NCBI GenBank assembly: GCA_964396845.1
Contig: CAYNGH010000002.1
Coordinates: 27,532-91,531 of the forward strand
Reading direction: 5' to 3'
Length of the DNA stretch: 64,000 nt
Source of the DNA: CAYNGH01 sp964396845
GTDB lineage: Bacteria; Vulcanimicrobiota; JAJTBE01; CAYNGH01
Each line of letters opens with the position of its first letter. Within the stretch, counting starts at the first letter, position 1. Both the position numbers and the translations under genes were made by a program. Below are positions 1 to 8,707 of this stretch, in pieces. The notes beneath the pieces are model-generated. The model was given only the letters and a program-made list of their open reading frames with translations. It was not told the origin of the DNA and made no database searches.

Positions 1-349
1 CTGAATAATTTTTTGGCAATGGGCTGTTGGAAATTTCTGCGTGGGAGAGGGCTTTCAGGCAATCGGTAGCTTCAAAGAACAAATTGATTTGTTGAGAATC
101 GCATTTTATTTTACCATTGCGTATCTGGTCAAGACGATCCTCCAGGGCATGGGCCAGCATATTGGTGGCATCCAGATTCATCATTCCCGCGGATCCCTTT
201 AAGGTGTGCACCGGTCGAAATATTGAATTTATTACCGCAGTGCTTGATGGATCTTTTTCAAGGATCAAGAGGTTGGAGTCGATGGCATCAAACAGCTCTT
301 CGACCTCATCCTGGAAAGTCTGCATCAGCTCCATCATGTATGAGTCCAT
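1..349 (-). CDS. cheA: CheA-type protein, N-terminal HPt domain (partial, runs off left edge)
   Basis: Only the first 116 residues lie in the window. They form a typical CheA P1 phosphotransfer domain, with the motif RPVHTLKGSAGMM placing the phospho-accepting histidine at about residue 48. The ATG at 349 follows an in-frame TGA directly and has a GGTGGA-like ribosome site. It is the last visible gene of the chemosensory operon, 110 bases after the upstream cheA. By family knowledge P1 receives phosphate from a CheA kinase domain and passes it to CheY and CheB. Whether kinase and CheW-like domains follow cannot be seen. It matters because the neighbouring CheA lacks the histidine, so this protein could be its substrate in trans. 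Confidence 0.88.
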   Translation of the reverse strand, partial: MDSYMMELMQTFQDEVEELFDAIDSNLLILEKDPSSTAVINSIFRPVHTLKGSAGMMNLDATNMLAHALEDRLDQIRNGKIKCDSQQINLFFEATDCLKALSHAEISNSPLPKNYS

Positions 350-443
350 TCAAGTCCACCATTTTCACTATTTTTTTGCAATTATTGATGTTGTCGGGAT
401 CCTGATATCTCTCATCATAATAATCGGCCAAAAGAGCATCCAT
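306..443 (-). CDS. Possible 45-residue small ORF between the two cheA genes
   Basis: An ATG at 443 opens a 45-codon frame that fills the gap between the two cheA genes and overlaps the start of the downstream one in another frame. The peptide is rich in Asp, Tyr and Asn and matches nothing I recognise. No good ribosome site precedes it. It may be a small coupling ORF or chance. Confidence 0.22.
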   Translation of the reverse strand: MDALLADYYDERYQDPDNINNCKKIVKMVDLNGLIHDGADADFPG

Positions 444-459
444 TAAAGACGGCTTTAAA

Positions 460-2415
460 TCATGATCCTGCGGATTTTACCATGTCCTGAAGATTTATAA
501 CCAGAACTACGCTTCCGTCGCCCTGAATACAAGCACCGGCAATTTCTCTGATATTTCTCAAATAATTACCTATGGTCTTGATGGCAATCTTCTGTTTGCC
601 AACAATTTCATCAAAACCCACCGCCATTTTTCTGTTGAACCCATTTACTACCGCCACAAGAAACGTGCCATCTTCATGGTTTTCCTGGGGACTGATTTCC
701 ATCACATCACAAAGCTGTCTGAAGGGGATTATGCTTCCGTTGTATGTAATAACCCTCTTGTGGAGTATCGGTTTTAGCTGTTCCTTTCTGATTTTCATGA
801 TTCTTTGAATTCCGTCGGTGGGTATGGCAAACATCTCACTGCCGGCCCGGACAATCAATGTATCAACCATCGAAAGGGAAAGAGGAAGTCGAATGCTGAA
901 GGTTGTGCCTCTTCCCTTTTCTGTGTTGATTTTTATGGTTCCGCCATGTTTTTTAATGCTGGTGCGAACTACATCCATTCCAACACCCCTGCCGGAAATT
1001 TCCGTAACTCGTTCTGCAGTGCTGAAGCCGGGCATAAATATGTAGTCGAGGATTTCCTGTTTTGACATGAACTGAGCCTTCTCCATGGACACAAGCCCTT
1101 TTTCCACGGCCTTGTTCCGAATAACATTGTGATCAATACCCCTGCCATTGTCTTCAATCTCAATCACCACTGAGTTGACATCGTTAAATGCCTTGAGCCA
1201 TACGCTTCCAGCGGGGTTCTTGCCCTTTCTTCTTCTTTCATCAGGATAATCGACTCCGTGATCCACGGCGTTTCTGATAAGATGAACCAGGGGATCCTTC
1301 AGGCTTTCAAGAACAACCCGGTCAATTTCTGTGCTTTCTCCGATGATCCTCACGTTTATCTGTTTATCCTGTTCTGATGCCAGAGTTTCGATAACTTTTC
1401 TAAACTGCCGGAACAGTGATCTTATGGGCATCATTCGTAATGATAACAGCTGGTTGTAAAACTGTTCCGTCAGCTTTTCAAAGAGTATTGCCAATCCGTT
1501 CATTTCCTTGCCATATGCCGTCAGCATGCGATCCTGGGTAATCTCCTGCTTCAAGTTCAATATCTTCATTTTAAGGGTAATCATTTCCCCGATGCTGTTC
1601 ATCAAGCCATCAACTTTTTTTATGTTCACCTTCATATTTGACTGAAGTGGAGAATCGCCGATTTTACCCCTGCCATTGTCATTGCGATATTTCTCGCCAT
1701 TGGTGCTCTCCTGGGCGGAAGAATCATCCCACTGATTCACAAACTCCCTGATTTCCCAAATCAATGTTTTTATTTCCTCAATTATTGATGTTATACCATG
1801 TCCATTCTCTCCTGCAATGATATCCTCAAGGTTGTTTTCGATCTTCTCTGCAGTCAGATTCAGACGTTCATGTCCGATGAAAAGTGTAGCTCCCTTAATG
1901 CCTTTCATGGCGCGCAATATATTGGCAACCACGATTATATCCGATGAAGGAGTGAACATGGGAAGATATTCTTGAACTGTTTTAATATGTTGTTCGGCAA
2001 CTTCCTGAAACAACTCCATCTGGCTTTTCGACTCATCCCTGCCTGGAATTTTGGCACCTGCCAAGTTGTCCTCCGCCGATTCTCTGGAAAGATTGTCGAT
2101 TTTCTGTTTCAAGACAGCAATTGACATGATCAGCTTGTCATACAGGCTCAATCCCTTGTCCTGGGTAGATTTTTTCATTTCAAGAACCAGCTCTCTGACC
2201 TGATCAATCTCTGTCATCAAGCCATCCCGTCCCAACATGAAAGCACCTTCATAAATACTCCCTAAAACCATGGAAAGCTCTTCTAACAACTTCTTATCCG
2301 ATGGATCCCGGTTGAGCATTTTAATTAAAACATTGATCTCATCAACATGCCCCATGGACTCGTCCATAAAATCCTTGAGTATTTCCAGTTGTAATTTTCT
2401 TTGAAATTTAATCAT
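460..2415 (-). CDS. cheA: CheA-like histidine kinase with two degenerate HPt regions
   Basis: A 651-residue cytoplasmic kinase. Residues about 10-110 and 130-200 align without gaps to CheA P1 domains, but the phospho-accepting histidine is Gly52 in the first and Lys171 in the second (motif RAMKGIKG instead of RAAHTLKG). From about residue 260 the P3 dimerisation, P4 kinase and P5 CheW-like domains look intact: the N box HLIRNAVDHG, the G1 box DNGRGID, and the F/G2 region FMPGFSTAE...GRGVGMDVV. The start ATG overlaps the stop of the upstream receiver gene (TAATG), so the two are probably translationally coupled. I infer an active kinase that must phosphorylate a histidine on another protein, most simply the HPt protein encoded next at 1-349. 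Confidence 0.9.
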   Translation of the reverse strand: MIKFQRKLQLEILKDFMDESMGHVDEINVLIKMLNRDPSDKKLLEELSMVLGSIYEGAFMLGRDGLMTEIDQVRELVLEMKKSTQDKGLSLYDKLIMSIAVLKQKIDNLSRESAEDNLAGAKIPGRDESKSQMELFQEVAEQHIKTVQEYLPMFTPSSDIIVVANILRAMKGIKGATLFIGHERLNLTAEKIENNLEDIIAGENGHGITSIIEEIKTLIWEIREFVNQWDDSSAQESTNGEKYRNDNGRGKIGDSPLQSNMKVNIKKVDGLMNSIGEMITLKMKILNLKQEITQDRMLTAYGKEMNGLAILFEKLTEQFYNQLLSLRMMPIRSLFRQFRKVIETLASEQDKQINVRIIGESTEIDRVVLESLKDPLVHLIRNAVDHGVDYPDERRRKGKNPAGSVWLKAFNDVNSVVIEIEDNGRGIDHNVIRNKAVEKGLVSMEKAQFMSKQEILDYIFMPGFSTAERVTEISGRGVGMDVVRTSIKKHGGTIKINTEKGRGTTFSIRLPLSLSMVDTLIVRAGSEMFAIPTDGIQRIMKIRKEQLKPILHKRVITYNGSIIPFRQLCDVMEISPQENHEDGTFLVAVVNGFNRKMAVGFDEIVGKQKIAIKTIGNYLRNIREIAGACIQGDGSVVLVINLQDMVKSAGS

Positions 2416-2801
2416 TATGAAGCCTTTCTACCTCTGCTACCAGAAATCAACATCTCAATATATGCAAGCAGAGAATCAGGATTTGGAGGTTTTACCAAGT
2501 AAAGATCCGCTCCAAGACGGATGCCTTTCCGTTGATCTTCTTCATTGGCCTCGGTTGTAAGTATAATGATTGGCAAATACTGATAGGCCTTCTCTTTCCT
2601 GATTGATTTTATCAGTCTGTAGCCGTCCATTTTTGGCATATTTATATCAGTAATCACAAGATCATAATTACTGCTGTAGATTTTTTCAAGTGCCGACAAC
2701 CCATCATTGGCAGTGTCAACCTCATAATTATTCAGCTTCAGGATATATGCCAGGATATCCCTGATTGTCCTGGAGTCATCCACCACGAGAATTGTTGCCA
2801 T
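2415..2801 (-). CDS. CheY-like single-domain response regulator
   Basis: A stand-alone receiver of about 128 residues with every phosphorylation landmark: the acidic pair in VVDDS, the phospho-acceptor in TDINMP, the conserved Thr in LTT and the Lys in VKPP. The longer frame begins at a GTG at 2810, but a GAGGTG ribosome site lies about eight bases before the ATG at 2801, so that start is chosen. It sits between cheR and cheA and shares its stop with the cheA start. It is presumably the phosphorylated output or a phosphate sink of this array. Nothing shows whether it acts on flagella, pili or gene expression. Confidence 0.92.
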   Translation of the reverse strand: MATILVVDDSRTIRDILAYILKLNNYEVDTANDGLSALEKIYSSNYDLVITDINMPKMDGYRLIKSIRKEKAYQYLPIIILTTEANEEDQRKGIRLGADLYLVKPPNPDSLLAYIEMLISGSRGRKAS

Positions 2802-2839
2802 CAAACACACCTCATAAAAATTGGTTTCTTGTATTGCTT

Positions 2840-3667
2840 TTATTGTTTCTGATAAATAATTCCGTTGCTAAAACGGCAAATTTTGAATGCTGTGCTAATT
2901 CTGCTCATAGACTCGGAATGTCCCAGAAAAATATGACCCTCGCTTCTGAGGCTGTTGTAAAGATGCCCCACCACCTGTCTGCGGGCTTTCTGGTCAAAGT
3001 AAATCAGAACATTTCTGCAAAAGACAATATCAATATTTCTAATATTTGCAGCCTGCTGGCTATCCATCAGGTTCAGATAAAAGAAACGAACCAGCTTCTT
3101 CAATCTGGGATCAACCTCATATGTGCCATTGTTTCCAATGAAATATTTGGAAAGATAGTAGCTGTGGACTTCCTTGAGAGCCCTGGCAGAATACTTGCCC
3201 TTCCTTGCAGTATCAAGGACCTGATGATTGATGTCACTGGCCAGAACCTGAATGTTCCAACCATCGGTGTCCGGGAGGTTCTCCAGTATATTAATGGCTA
3301 TGGAATAAGGTTCTTCTCCGGTGGAACAAGCTGCGCTCCATATTTTGAGGGTCTTGCTGTTCTGTTGCTTTTTTTCCAGAATCAGCCTCGGCAATAACTC
3401 TTCTCCCAATATCTTCATCTGTGCAATGTTTCGGAAGAAGTATGTTTCATTTGTTGTTATTATTTCAATAAGCCTGTTGACCTCATTTCCCCGCATGTCA
3501 AGACGGAGAAGGCGGTAATAATCCTTAAGGGTTTCACAGTTTAATTCTTCCATTCGACGGGCCAGTCGTCGGCCCAGCATATACTTCTTGCTGGGGGAGA
3601 AGAATATGCCGGTCTTGTCATAAATAAAATCCCGAAACAATCTGAAGTCATCCGGATTGAGATTCAT
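2840..3667 (-). CDS. cheR: Chemotaxis protein methyltransferase CheR
   Basis: A 275-residue SAM-dependent methyltransferase that methylates glutamates on chemoreceptors during adaptation. Family landmarks in order are NETYFFR, the SAM-binding segment WSAACSTGEEPYSIA, the acidic SDIN strand, FCRNVLIYFD and GHSES near the C-terminus. There is an N-terminal all-alpha domain and no added TPR or PilZ domain. Its ATG overlaps the stop of the upstream HEAT-repeat gene by four bases (ATGA). With cheB in the same operon it provides full methylation-based adaptation, probably acting on the MCP encoded at the start of the operon. Confidence 0.96.
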   Translation of the reverse strand: MNLNPDDFRLFRDFIYDKTGIFFSPSKKYMLGRRLARRMEELNCETLKDYYRLLRLDMRGNEVNRLIEIITTNETYFFRNIAQMKILGEELLPRLILEKKQQNSKTLKIWSAACSTGEEPYSIAINILENLPDTDGWNIQVLASDINHQVLDTARKGKYSARALKEVHSYYLSKYFIGNNGTYEVDPRLKKLVRFFYLNLMDSQQAANIRNIDIVFCRNVLIYFDQKARRQVVGHLYNSLRSEGHIFLGHSESMSRISTAFKICRFSNGIIYQKQ

Positions 3668-5604
3668 TCTGCATCACCATCCTCTCCCAGGACGCCAAGA
3701 ATCATCCGGGCGGTGCTTTGAACCTCGTAATCCCTGGAATATAGCATTCTTCTGATGGCTTCCATACCCTGACTTCCACCGATTCTCTGGAGTCCTTCCA
3801 GGGCGGCCACCTGAACAATTGATGAAGATTCAACATCAAGACACTGGTTGAGCACTTCGACACAACGGGGATCCTTCAAATTACCAATGCCCCGGACGGT
3901 TTCATATCTCACCCAGACATCATTATCACCCAGCAATGGAACCAGGTAATCCAGTGCATCGGGAGGCGCCAGCCGACACAGAACATTAATCGCCTTCATC
4001 CTGACTTCGTTGTGTTCGTCATTCAAAACAGGTATTAAATATTCCACAGGCAGGGGGCCCGGCATTCTTGAGAGAACTGCTATGGCATATTTTCGAACCT
4101 GCCAGTTGCTGTCATTTAATGCGATGATGATGTCATCAAGATATTCCGCCGAAAGAAAAGCATGGGTCAATCCATAGGCTGCGGTGGATCGGACTTTTTC
4201 ATCCAAATCATGAAGAAGCGACACAAGCTTCCGGTTCACGTGGCTTCCGCCAATTTTAGAGAGGGCTTCAGCAGCTTCAAATCTCACGTCTTCATACTCA
4301 TCCCGCATTAATTCAAACAGATCCTCCAGGGCCTCACAAATTTTCATATCACCCATGGCCTTTGCCGATGCCCTTCGGACGTGCCCCAGAGAATCATGCA
4401 GTAGCGGAATAAGACGGCCTTTAATCGACTCAGCACCGATTTCTGTCAGGGCATTCAATGCCTCCAGCCTGATATCGTCATCCTGGGAATCCAGAACAGA
4501 CAGGAGAAAGGGGATTGGCAACTTTGACGAGGATTGACCAAGAACCCTTATGAAATACCCGGGATTCTTGGTTTTACTAAAGTTGAACTGTTTTAAAATC
4601 GACCTGACACACTCTTCACCAGGCTTATTAAAAATCTCCCGGATTATCCCAGGAAGCTCATCTCTGGACATGGCAAAACTGACCACGGGGTCAATCAGCT
4701 CATCTGGCCCCATCAATGACAGAATGTATGCCGACATGCCACTGATGTCCCGATCCTTGCTTTCCAGGTTTGACAAGATGATTGAGATGTTGTTGTGCAG
4801 GTGATCCAGGCTGTCCCGGTCAAATTCTAACTGAAACCGGCGACATATATTTCCCACTGCAAAGATGATGTAGGAATCCACCAGGCCCTTTTCCTTGCCC
4901 AGCCTAACTATCAGCAGTTTTACAGTGTCCATGTTCCCTATTCGAGAAAGCTTTTTTAGCACAGCCAGGGACACTGCAGCACTTCCTTCATCAAGAACAT
5001 CAAGTAGAACGGGAATAATGCCGGGATCATCAATATTTGACAAAGCTTCGATTGCAAAAATTTTCACCCACGGGTCTTTTTCCTGTTGAATCTTCTTAAT
5101 CACCGGCTGGACTTTCCGGGGATCATTTATTTTACTCAGGCTTTCCAGAGCTGCTGTGCACACATTAATATCCCCATCTTTCAGAAGCGGAATCAAATGT
5201 TCAACACTGTTTCCACTGCCGATATCCCCGAGAATATTTATTGCAAACTTCCTGACATCACTGTCCCTGTCATAAATTAAAGGAGTAACCCCAGGCAGGG
5301 CAGATTCTCCAATCTGACCCAGGATTGCAATGGCATCGTTTCTCAACCTGACATCACTGTCACGAAGGTATTCCACAAGAAGAGCAATAACCTGAGGATC
5401 CTCTGTCGCCGACAATGTATCAATTAATACCTCCCGTGAGCCTCCCCGGACATGACGAAGTTGATCAACAAGTTTTGAATATTCTTCTTGTTTAGTTTCA
5501 CCAACAGGCTTATTATCAAACACCTGTGAACTTTTCCGGTCATGATAGTCCGATTCCCGTATGACTTTTTCTGTTTTTGTACCTTTCAACCTCAACACTT
5601 CCAA
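3664..5604 (-). CDS. HEAT-repeat protein of the chemosensory operon
   Basis: About 646 residues made almost entirely of PBS-lyase/HEAT-like helical repeats, seen as a recurring pattern of LLxDxDxxVRxxAxxALxxIG roughly every 31 residues from about residue 45 to the end. The first 45 residues are charged and non-repetitive. There is no signal peptide or membrane segment, so it is a cytoplasmic scaffold. It lies between cheB and cheR and overlaps cheR by four bases, so it is co-produced with the adaptation enzymes. The first codon of the frame is a TTG with a weak ribosome site; the TTG five codons later is an alternative. I infer a protein-protein adaptor; its partner is unknown. Confidence 0.85.
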   Translation of the reverse strand: MEVLRLKGTKTEKVIRESDYHDRKSSQVFDNKPVGETKQEEYSKLVDQLRHVRGGSREVLIDTLSATEDPQVIALLVEYLRDSDVRLRNDAIAILGQIGESALPGVTPLIYDRDSDVRKFAINILGDIGSGNSVEHLIPLLKDGDINVCTAALESLSKINDPRKVQPVIKKIQQEKDPWVKIFAIEALSNIDDPGIIPVLLDVLDEGSAAVSLAVLKKLSRIGNMDTVKLLIVRLGKEKGLVDSYIIFAVGNICRRFQLEFDRDSLDHLHNNISIILSNLESKDRDISGMSAYILSLMGPDELIDPVVSFAMSRDELPGIIREIFNKPGEECVRSILKQFNFSKTKNPGYFIRVLGQSSSKLPIPFLLSVLDSQDDDIRLEALNALTEIGAESIKGRLIPLLHDSLGHVRRASAKAMGDMKICEALEDLFELMRDEYEDVRFEAAEALSKIGGSHVNRKLVSLLHDLDEKVRSTAAYGLTHAFLSAEYLDDIIIALNDSNWQVRKYAIAVLSRMPGPLPVEYLIPVLNDEHNEVRMKAINVLCRLAPPDALDYLVPLLGDNDVWVRYETVRGIGNLKDPRCVEVLNQCLDVESSSIVQVAALEGLQRIGGSQGMEAIRRMLYSRDYEVQSTARMILGVLGEDGDAE

Positions 5605-5621
5605 TCTGAGCTCTGAGGGGA

Positions 5622-6686
5622 TTAAATTTTTAGCAATGACACAAGAATTTCTGTAACTTGACTGTCGGGAACAATTATGTCCGCAAGACCTGATTCAATA
5701 ACAGACCTGGGCATTCCATAAACAGTGCATGTGCTGGAATCCTCAGCTATGGTAAGACCTCCTGATTTGCGGATTTCCCGCATACCCCGGGTGCCGTCAC
5801 TGCCCATTCCAGTCATTATGATTCCCACTGTATCGCTTCCATACACCTTTGCCACCGATTCCATCATGATGTCCACCGAAGGCCGATAAATCACATCTTC
5901 AGGAAATCGACTCAGGCGGATCACCACTCCCTTGGAAAGTGATGTGGTAACTGCTGTCAGATGTTGATCCCCCGGGGCAATATAACACACGGAACGTCTG
6001 ACTCTCTCGCCATTTCTGGCTTCCTTCACATTTATCCCACAGATGCTGTCAAGCCTGTTGGCCAGGGAGCTGGTGAACCCCGCAGGCATATGCTGGGTCA
6101 AAAATATCGGCGCTGGAAAATCAGCAGGAATCATCGGAAGAATCTCAAGAAGCTTTCTGGGCCCTCCGGTAGATATGCCAAGAGCAATGGCAGGGTTGAT
6201 AAAATGCCTTTTGAATGCATTCATGTTCCCAGTTTCGGCAACAGGCTCTCTATAAATCGTTACACTCCCTGATTTCAAAGGCTTCTTCCTTCTTCTCAAG
6301 GCAGCAGAACGAATCTTGATAATCAGATCCCTTCGAAAATTATCAACATCCTGTCGATTCGACATAAAAGGCTTGGTGATAAAATCAGAATGCTCATCAA
6401 GTGATGTCTTCAAGTCAAGCTCTGCTTCCTGCCTTGACATTGAACCGATGAAAATCACCGGAATCCTTAACACCTGCCGAAGCTGTTCGATAATACTCCT
6501 TCCGTTGTTCCTGAAAAGCTCCATATCCAAAGTCATCACATCAGGATTGAGGGACGCAGCCTTTTCAAGAGCCTCATCGCCGTCCCCTGCAAGACCTGCA
6601 ACAACAATCCGGCGATCGCTTTCCAGAAGCCTCTTGATCCGTTTGCGAATCATTTTGGATTCATCAACAACAACAACAGATATCAT
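5622..6686 (-). CDS. cheB: Chemotaxis response regulator methylesterase CheB
   Basis: A 354-residue two-domain protein. The N-terminal receiver has VVDES and a phospho-acceptor Asp in TLDMELF, an atypical context in which the usual MP after the Asp is replaced. The C-terminal methylesterase keeps the catalytic triad: Ser in GISTGGP, His in TQHMPAGF and Asp in MTGMGSDGT. CheB removes methyl groups from receptor glutamates and counteracts CheR. The ATG at 6686 has a GGTGA ribosome site seven bases upstream. It is followed 17 bases later by the HEAT-repeat gene. The altered receiver motif may change phosphorylation speed, but the key Asp is present. Confidence 0.95.
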   Translation of the reverse strand: MISVVVVDESKMIRKRIKRLLESDRRIVVAGLAGDGDEALEKAASLNPDVMTLDMELFRNNGRSIIEQLRQVLRIPVIFIGSMSRQEAELDLKTSLDEHSDFITKPFMSNRQDVDNFRRDLIIKIRSAALRRRKKPLKSGSVTIYREPVAETGNMNAFKRHFINPAIALGISTGGPRKLLEILPMIPADFPAPIFLTQHMPAGFTSSLANRLDSICGINVKEARNGERVRRSVCYIAPGDQHLTAVTTSLSKGVVIRLSRFPEDVIYRPSVDIMMESVAKVYGSDTVGIIMTGMGSDGTRGMREIRKSGGLTIAEDSSTCTVYGMPRSVIESGLADIIVPDSQVTEILVSLLKI

Positions 6687-6735
6687 CTATCATCACCGGG
6701 TTCCGTCAACTTTTAGCCAAGAGGTAAACAAAAAA

Positions 6736-8679
6736 TCAACTGGCCTTCCCTTCATCGGCACTGTCTGGCTCCAGACATGTCAGCTCATCATCCAGACAGG
6801 AAACACCGCCGAGATTTGTTCCACTCAAGTCTTCAACAGTATTCAAATCCTCCGGGGACTGTTGGATATTATCCCCTCCCGAAGAATCATCAATCTCACC
6901 AATCTTATCAATCTCATCAATCTCATCATCGTCATCAGAACCCATTTGAGCCAGCAACTGCTCCTGCAATGCTCTCAACTGCTCCTCCTCAGACAGCTCG
7001 ATAGTGGAAAAATCTGTCTTCCCTTCATCTGATCCAGATAAAGAATCATCACGGGAATCTGAATCCACCACAGGCAATAAATCATCAGCAACCTTCTCTT
7101 CCAAGCCGACTTCCCATAAATCATCCTCGGCACCAGGGGCATCGGAATTCTTATGGACAACATCAATTGCTGAATCATCATCAATAACATCCTGGGGCGA
7201 TTCCTGTTGCAGGTTTAATATGCCGGCCACATTTAAAATTATAACAAACCGCTGACCGCCATTCATTTTTCCAATTCCTTCGATAAACGAAGCATCGATT
7301 TCTGAGATTATCTCCGGGGCAGATTCAATGCTGTCGGCGGTCAACTGAATCACTTCAGAAACCGAGTCAACTATCAAGCCGGAAACCCGGTTCTGACAGG
7401 TCACCACAACAATGCGATCGGAACCGCTGGGTTCTTTCCAATCAAGCCCGAATCTGCTGCGAAGATCAATCACCGGCAGAACATCTCCCCGCAGGTTGAC
7501 CACACCCCGGACATAATCTGGTGAGCCTGGCACTGCAGTTATATCAGTCAGGCGGATTATTTCCCGGACATTTCTGATATCAACACCAAATTCTTCATTG
7601 CCAAGCCTTAAGCTGACCATCTGCCTGATTTCCAATGAACCTCTCTCCTTTGCCGGATGCCGGTTGGCCCCGACTGCATCCGCTGATTTTTCATCAATCC
7701 CGGAAATATCCGAACTGCAGGTGATACTATCTGAATCAAGAATCAAAACAAGCCGGTTTCCGCCCTCAAGCTTTCCTATTCCCTGAAGCCTGCCATCCAG
7801 GGCAACAGTTTCCGGCGGATCCTCAATCCGATCCCTGGGAATACTGACCACCTCATTGACCATATCCACCAGAACCCCCGACAGAACTCTTTCGCCATTC
7901 ACATCCCGGCGAAGGATGAGAATCCGGGATCGCTTGTCTATGGGCGACTCTGTCATGCAAAAATAACTGCAAAGATTAATAACAGGCATCACCTTTCCCC
8001 GGATGCTTATGATACCGGAGATAAATCCCGGAGCCTCAGGAACTCTGGTAATCCGGGGAATCTTGATAATCTCCTCCACCTTGTTGATATCAACGGCATA
8101 CTCCTCGGCCCCCAGCTGAAAACTGACCATCTGAACATCATGATTCAATCCTGCCGACTCCGAATCGTCAACGCCGTCAATCCCTGCCGGATAATCAAAA
8201 GAAGAATCCATATCATCGGAAACATCATCTATTCTGGTTATTGTATCGAGATTTAATATGGAAATTAATCGCTGGCCGGATTTGTGTTTGCAAATCCCCT
8301 TCAGACTGCCGGAGCCTGACTGGTATAGTGACGGGGGAGGCAGTTCGACTTCCCCGGAATTAATCCTGAGGACTTCGGAAACCGAATCCACAACCAGGCC
8401 CACTGGGGTATCGTCATAACTTGTCACCACAACCCGGTTGGAAGGCCCATGGTGAATCTCCTCCATGTTCAGGCGTTTCCTGGTGTCAATGATTGGCAGG
8501 ATCTGTCCCCGGAGATTGACAACCCCCTCCAGATAATGAGGAGCCCTGGGCACCATAGTTATGCCCGGCAACTTGATAATCTCCTGAACATTTCCAATCT
8601 CAATGCCGTATTCTTCTCCACCAAGACGAAATGTTACAAGCTGTTCAATGTTTCTATTTTCTGACAGAGCCGGGGACAT
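6736..8679 (-). CDS. Triple CheW-domain scaffold with acidic tail
   Basis: Three consecutive CheW domains (about residues 12-150, 185-330 and 350-490), each with the GxEEYxxxIxxVxEII...VxGVxxLRGxxLPxIDLR pattern. A tail of about 150 residues rich in Asp, Glu and Ser follows, part of it encoded by a short tandem DNA repeat. CheW joins CheA to receptors; a triple version could bridge three partners and shape the array. The frame opens at 8688, but the AAAGGA ribosome site abuts that codon and is well spaced for the in-frame ATG at 8679, which is chosen. It follows the receptor gene by under 30 bases and is the only CheW in the visible operon. Confidence 0.92.
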   Translation of the reverse strand: MSPALSENRNIEQLVTFRLGGEEYGIEIGNVQEIIKLPGITMVPRAPHYLEGVVNLRGQILPIIDTRKRLNMEEIHHGPSNRVVVTSYDDTPVGLVVDSVSEVLRINSGEVELPPPSLYQSGSGSLKGICKHKSGQRLISILNLDTITRIDDVSDDMDSSFDYPAGIDGVDDSESAGLNHDVQMVSFQLGAEEYAVDINKVEEIIKIPRITRVPEAPGFISGIISIRGKVMPVINLCSYFCMTESPIDKRSRILILRRDVNGERVLSGVLVDMVNEVVSIPRDRIEDPPETVALDGRLQGIGKLEGGNRLVLILDSDSITCSSDISGIDEKSADAVGANRHPAKERGSLEIRQMVSLRLGNEEFGVDIRNVREIIRLTDITAVPGSPDYVRGVVNLRGDVLPVIDLRSRFGLDWKEPSGSDRIVVVTCQNRVSGLIVDSVSEVIQLTADSIESAPEIISEIDASFIEGIGKMNGGQRFVIILNVAGILNLQQESPQDVIDDDSAIDVVHKNSDAPGAEDDLWEVGLEEKVADDLLPVVDSDSRDDSLSGSDEGKTDFSTIELSEEEQLRALQEQLLAQMGSDDDDEIDEIDKIGEIDDSSGGDNIQQSPEDLNTVEDLSGTNLGGVSCLDDELTCLEPDSADEGKAS

Positions 8680-8707
8680 ATGAACCATCCTTTTTTGCGG
8701 GGGCTTC

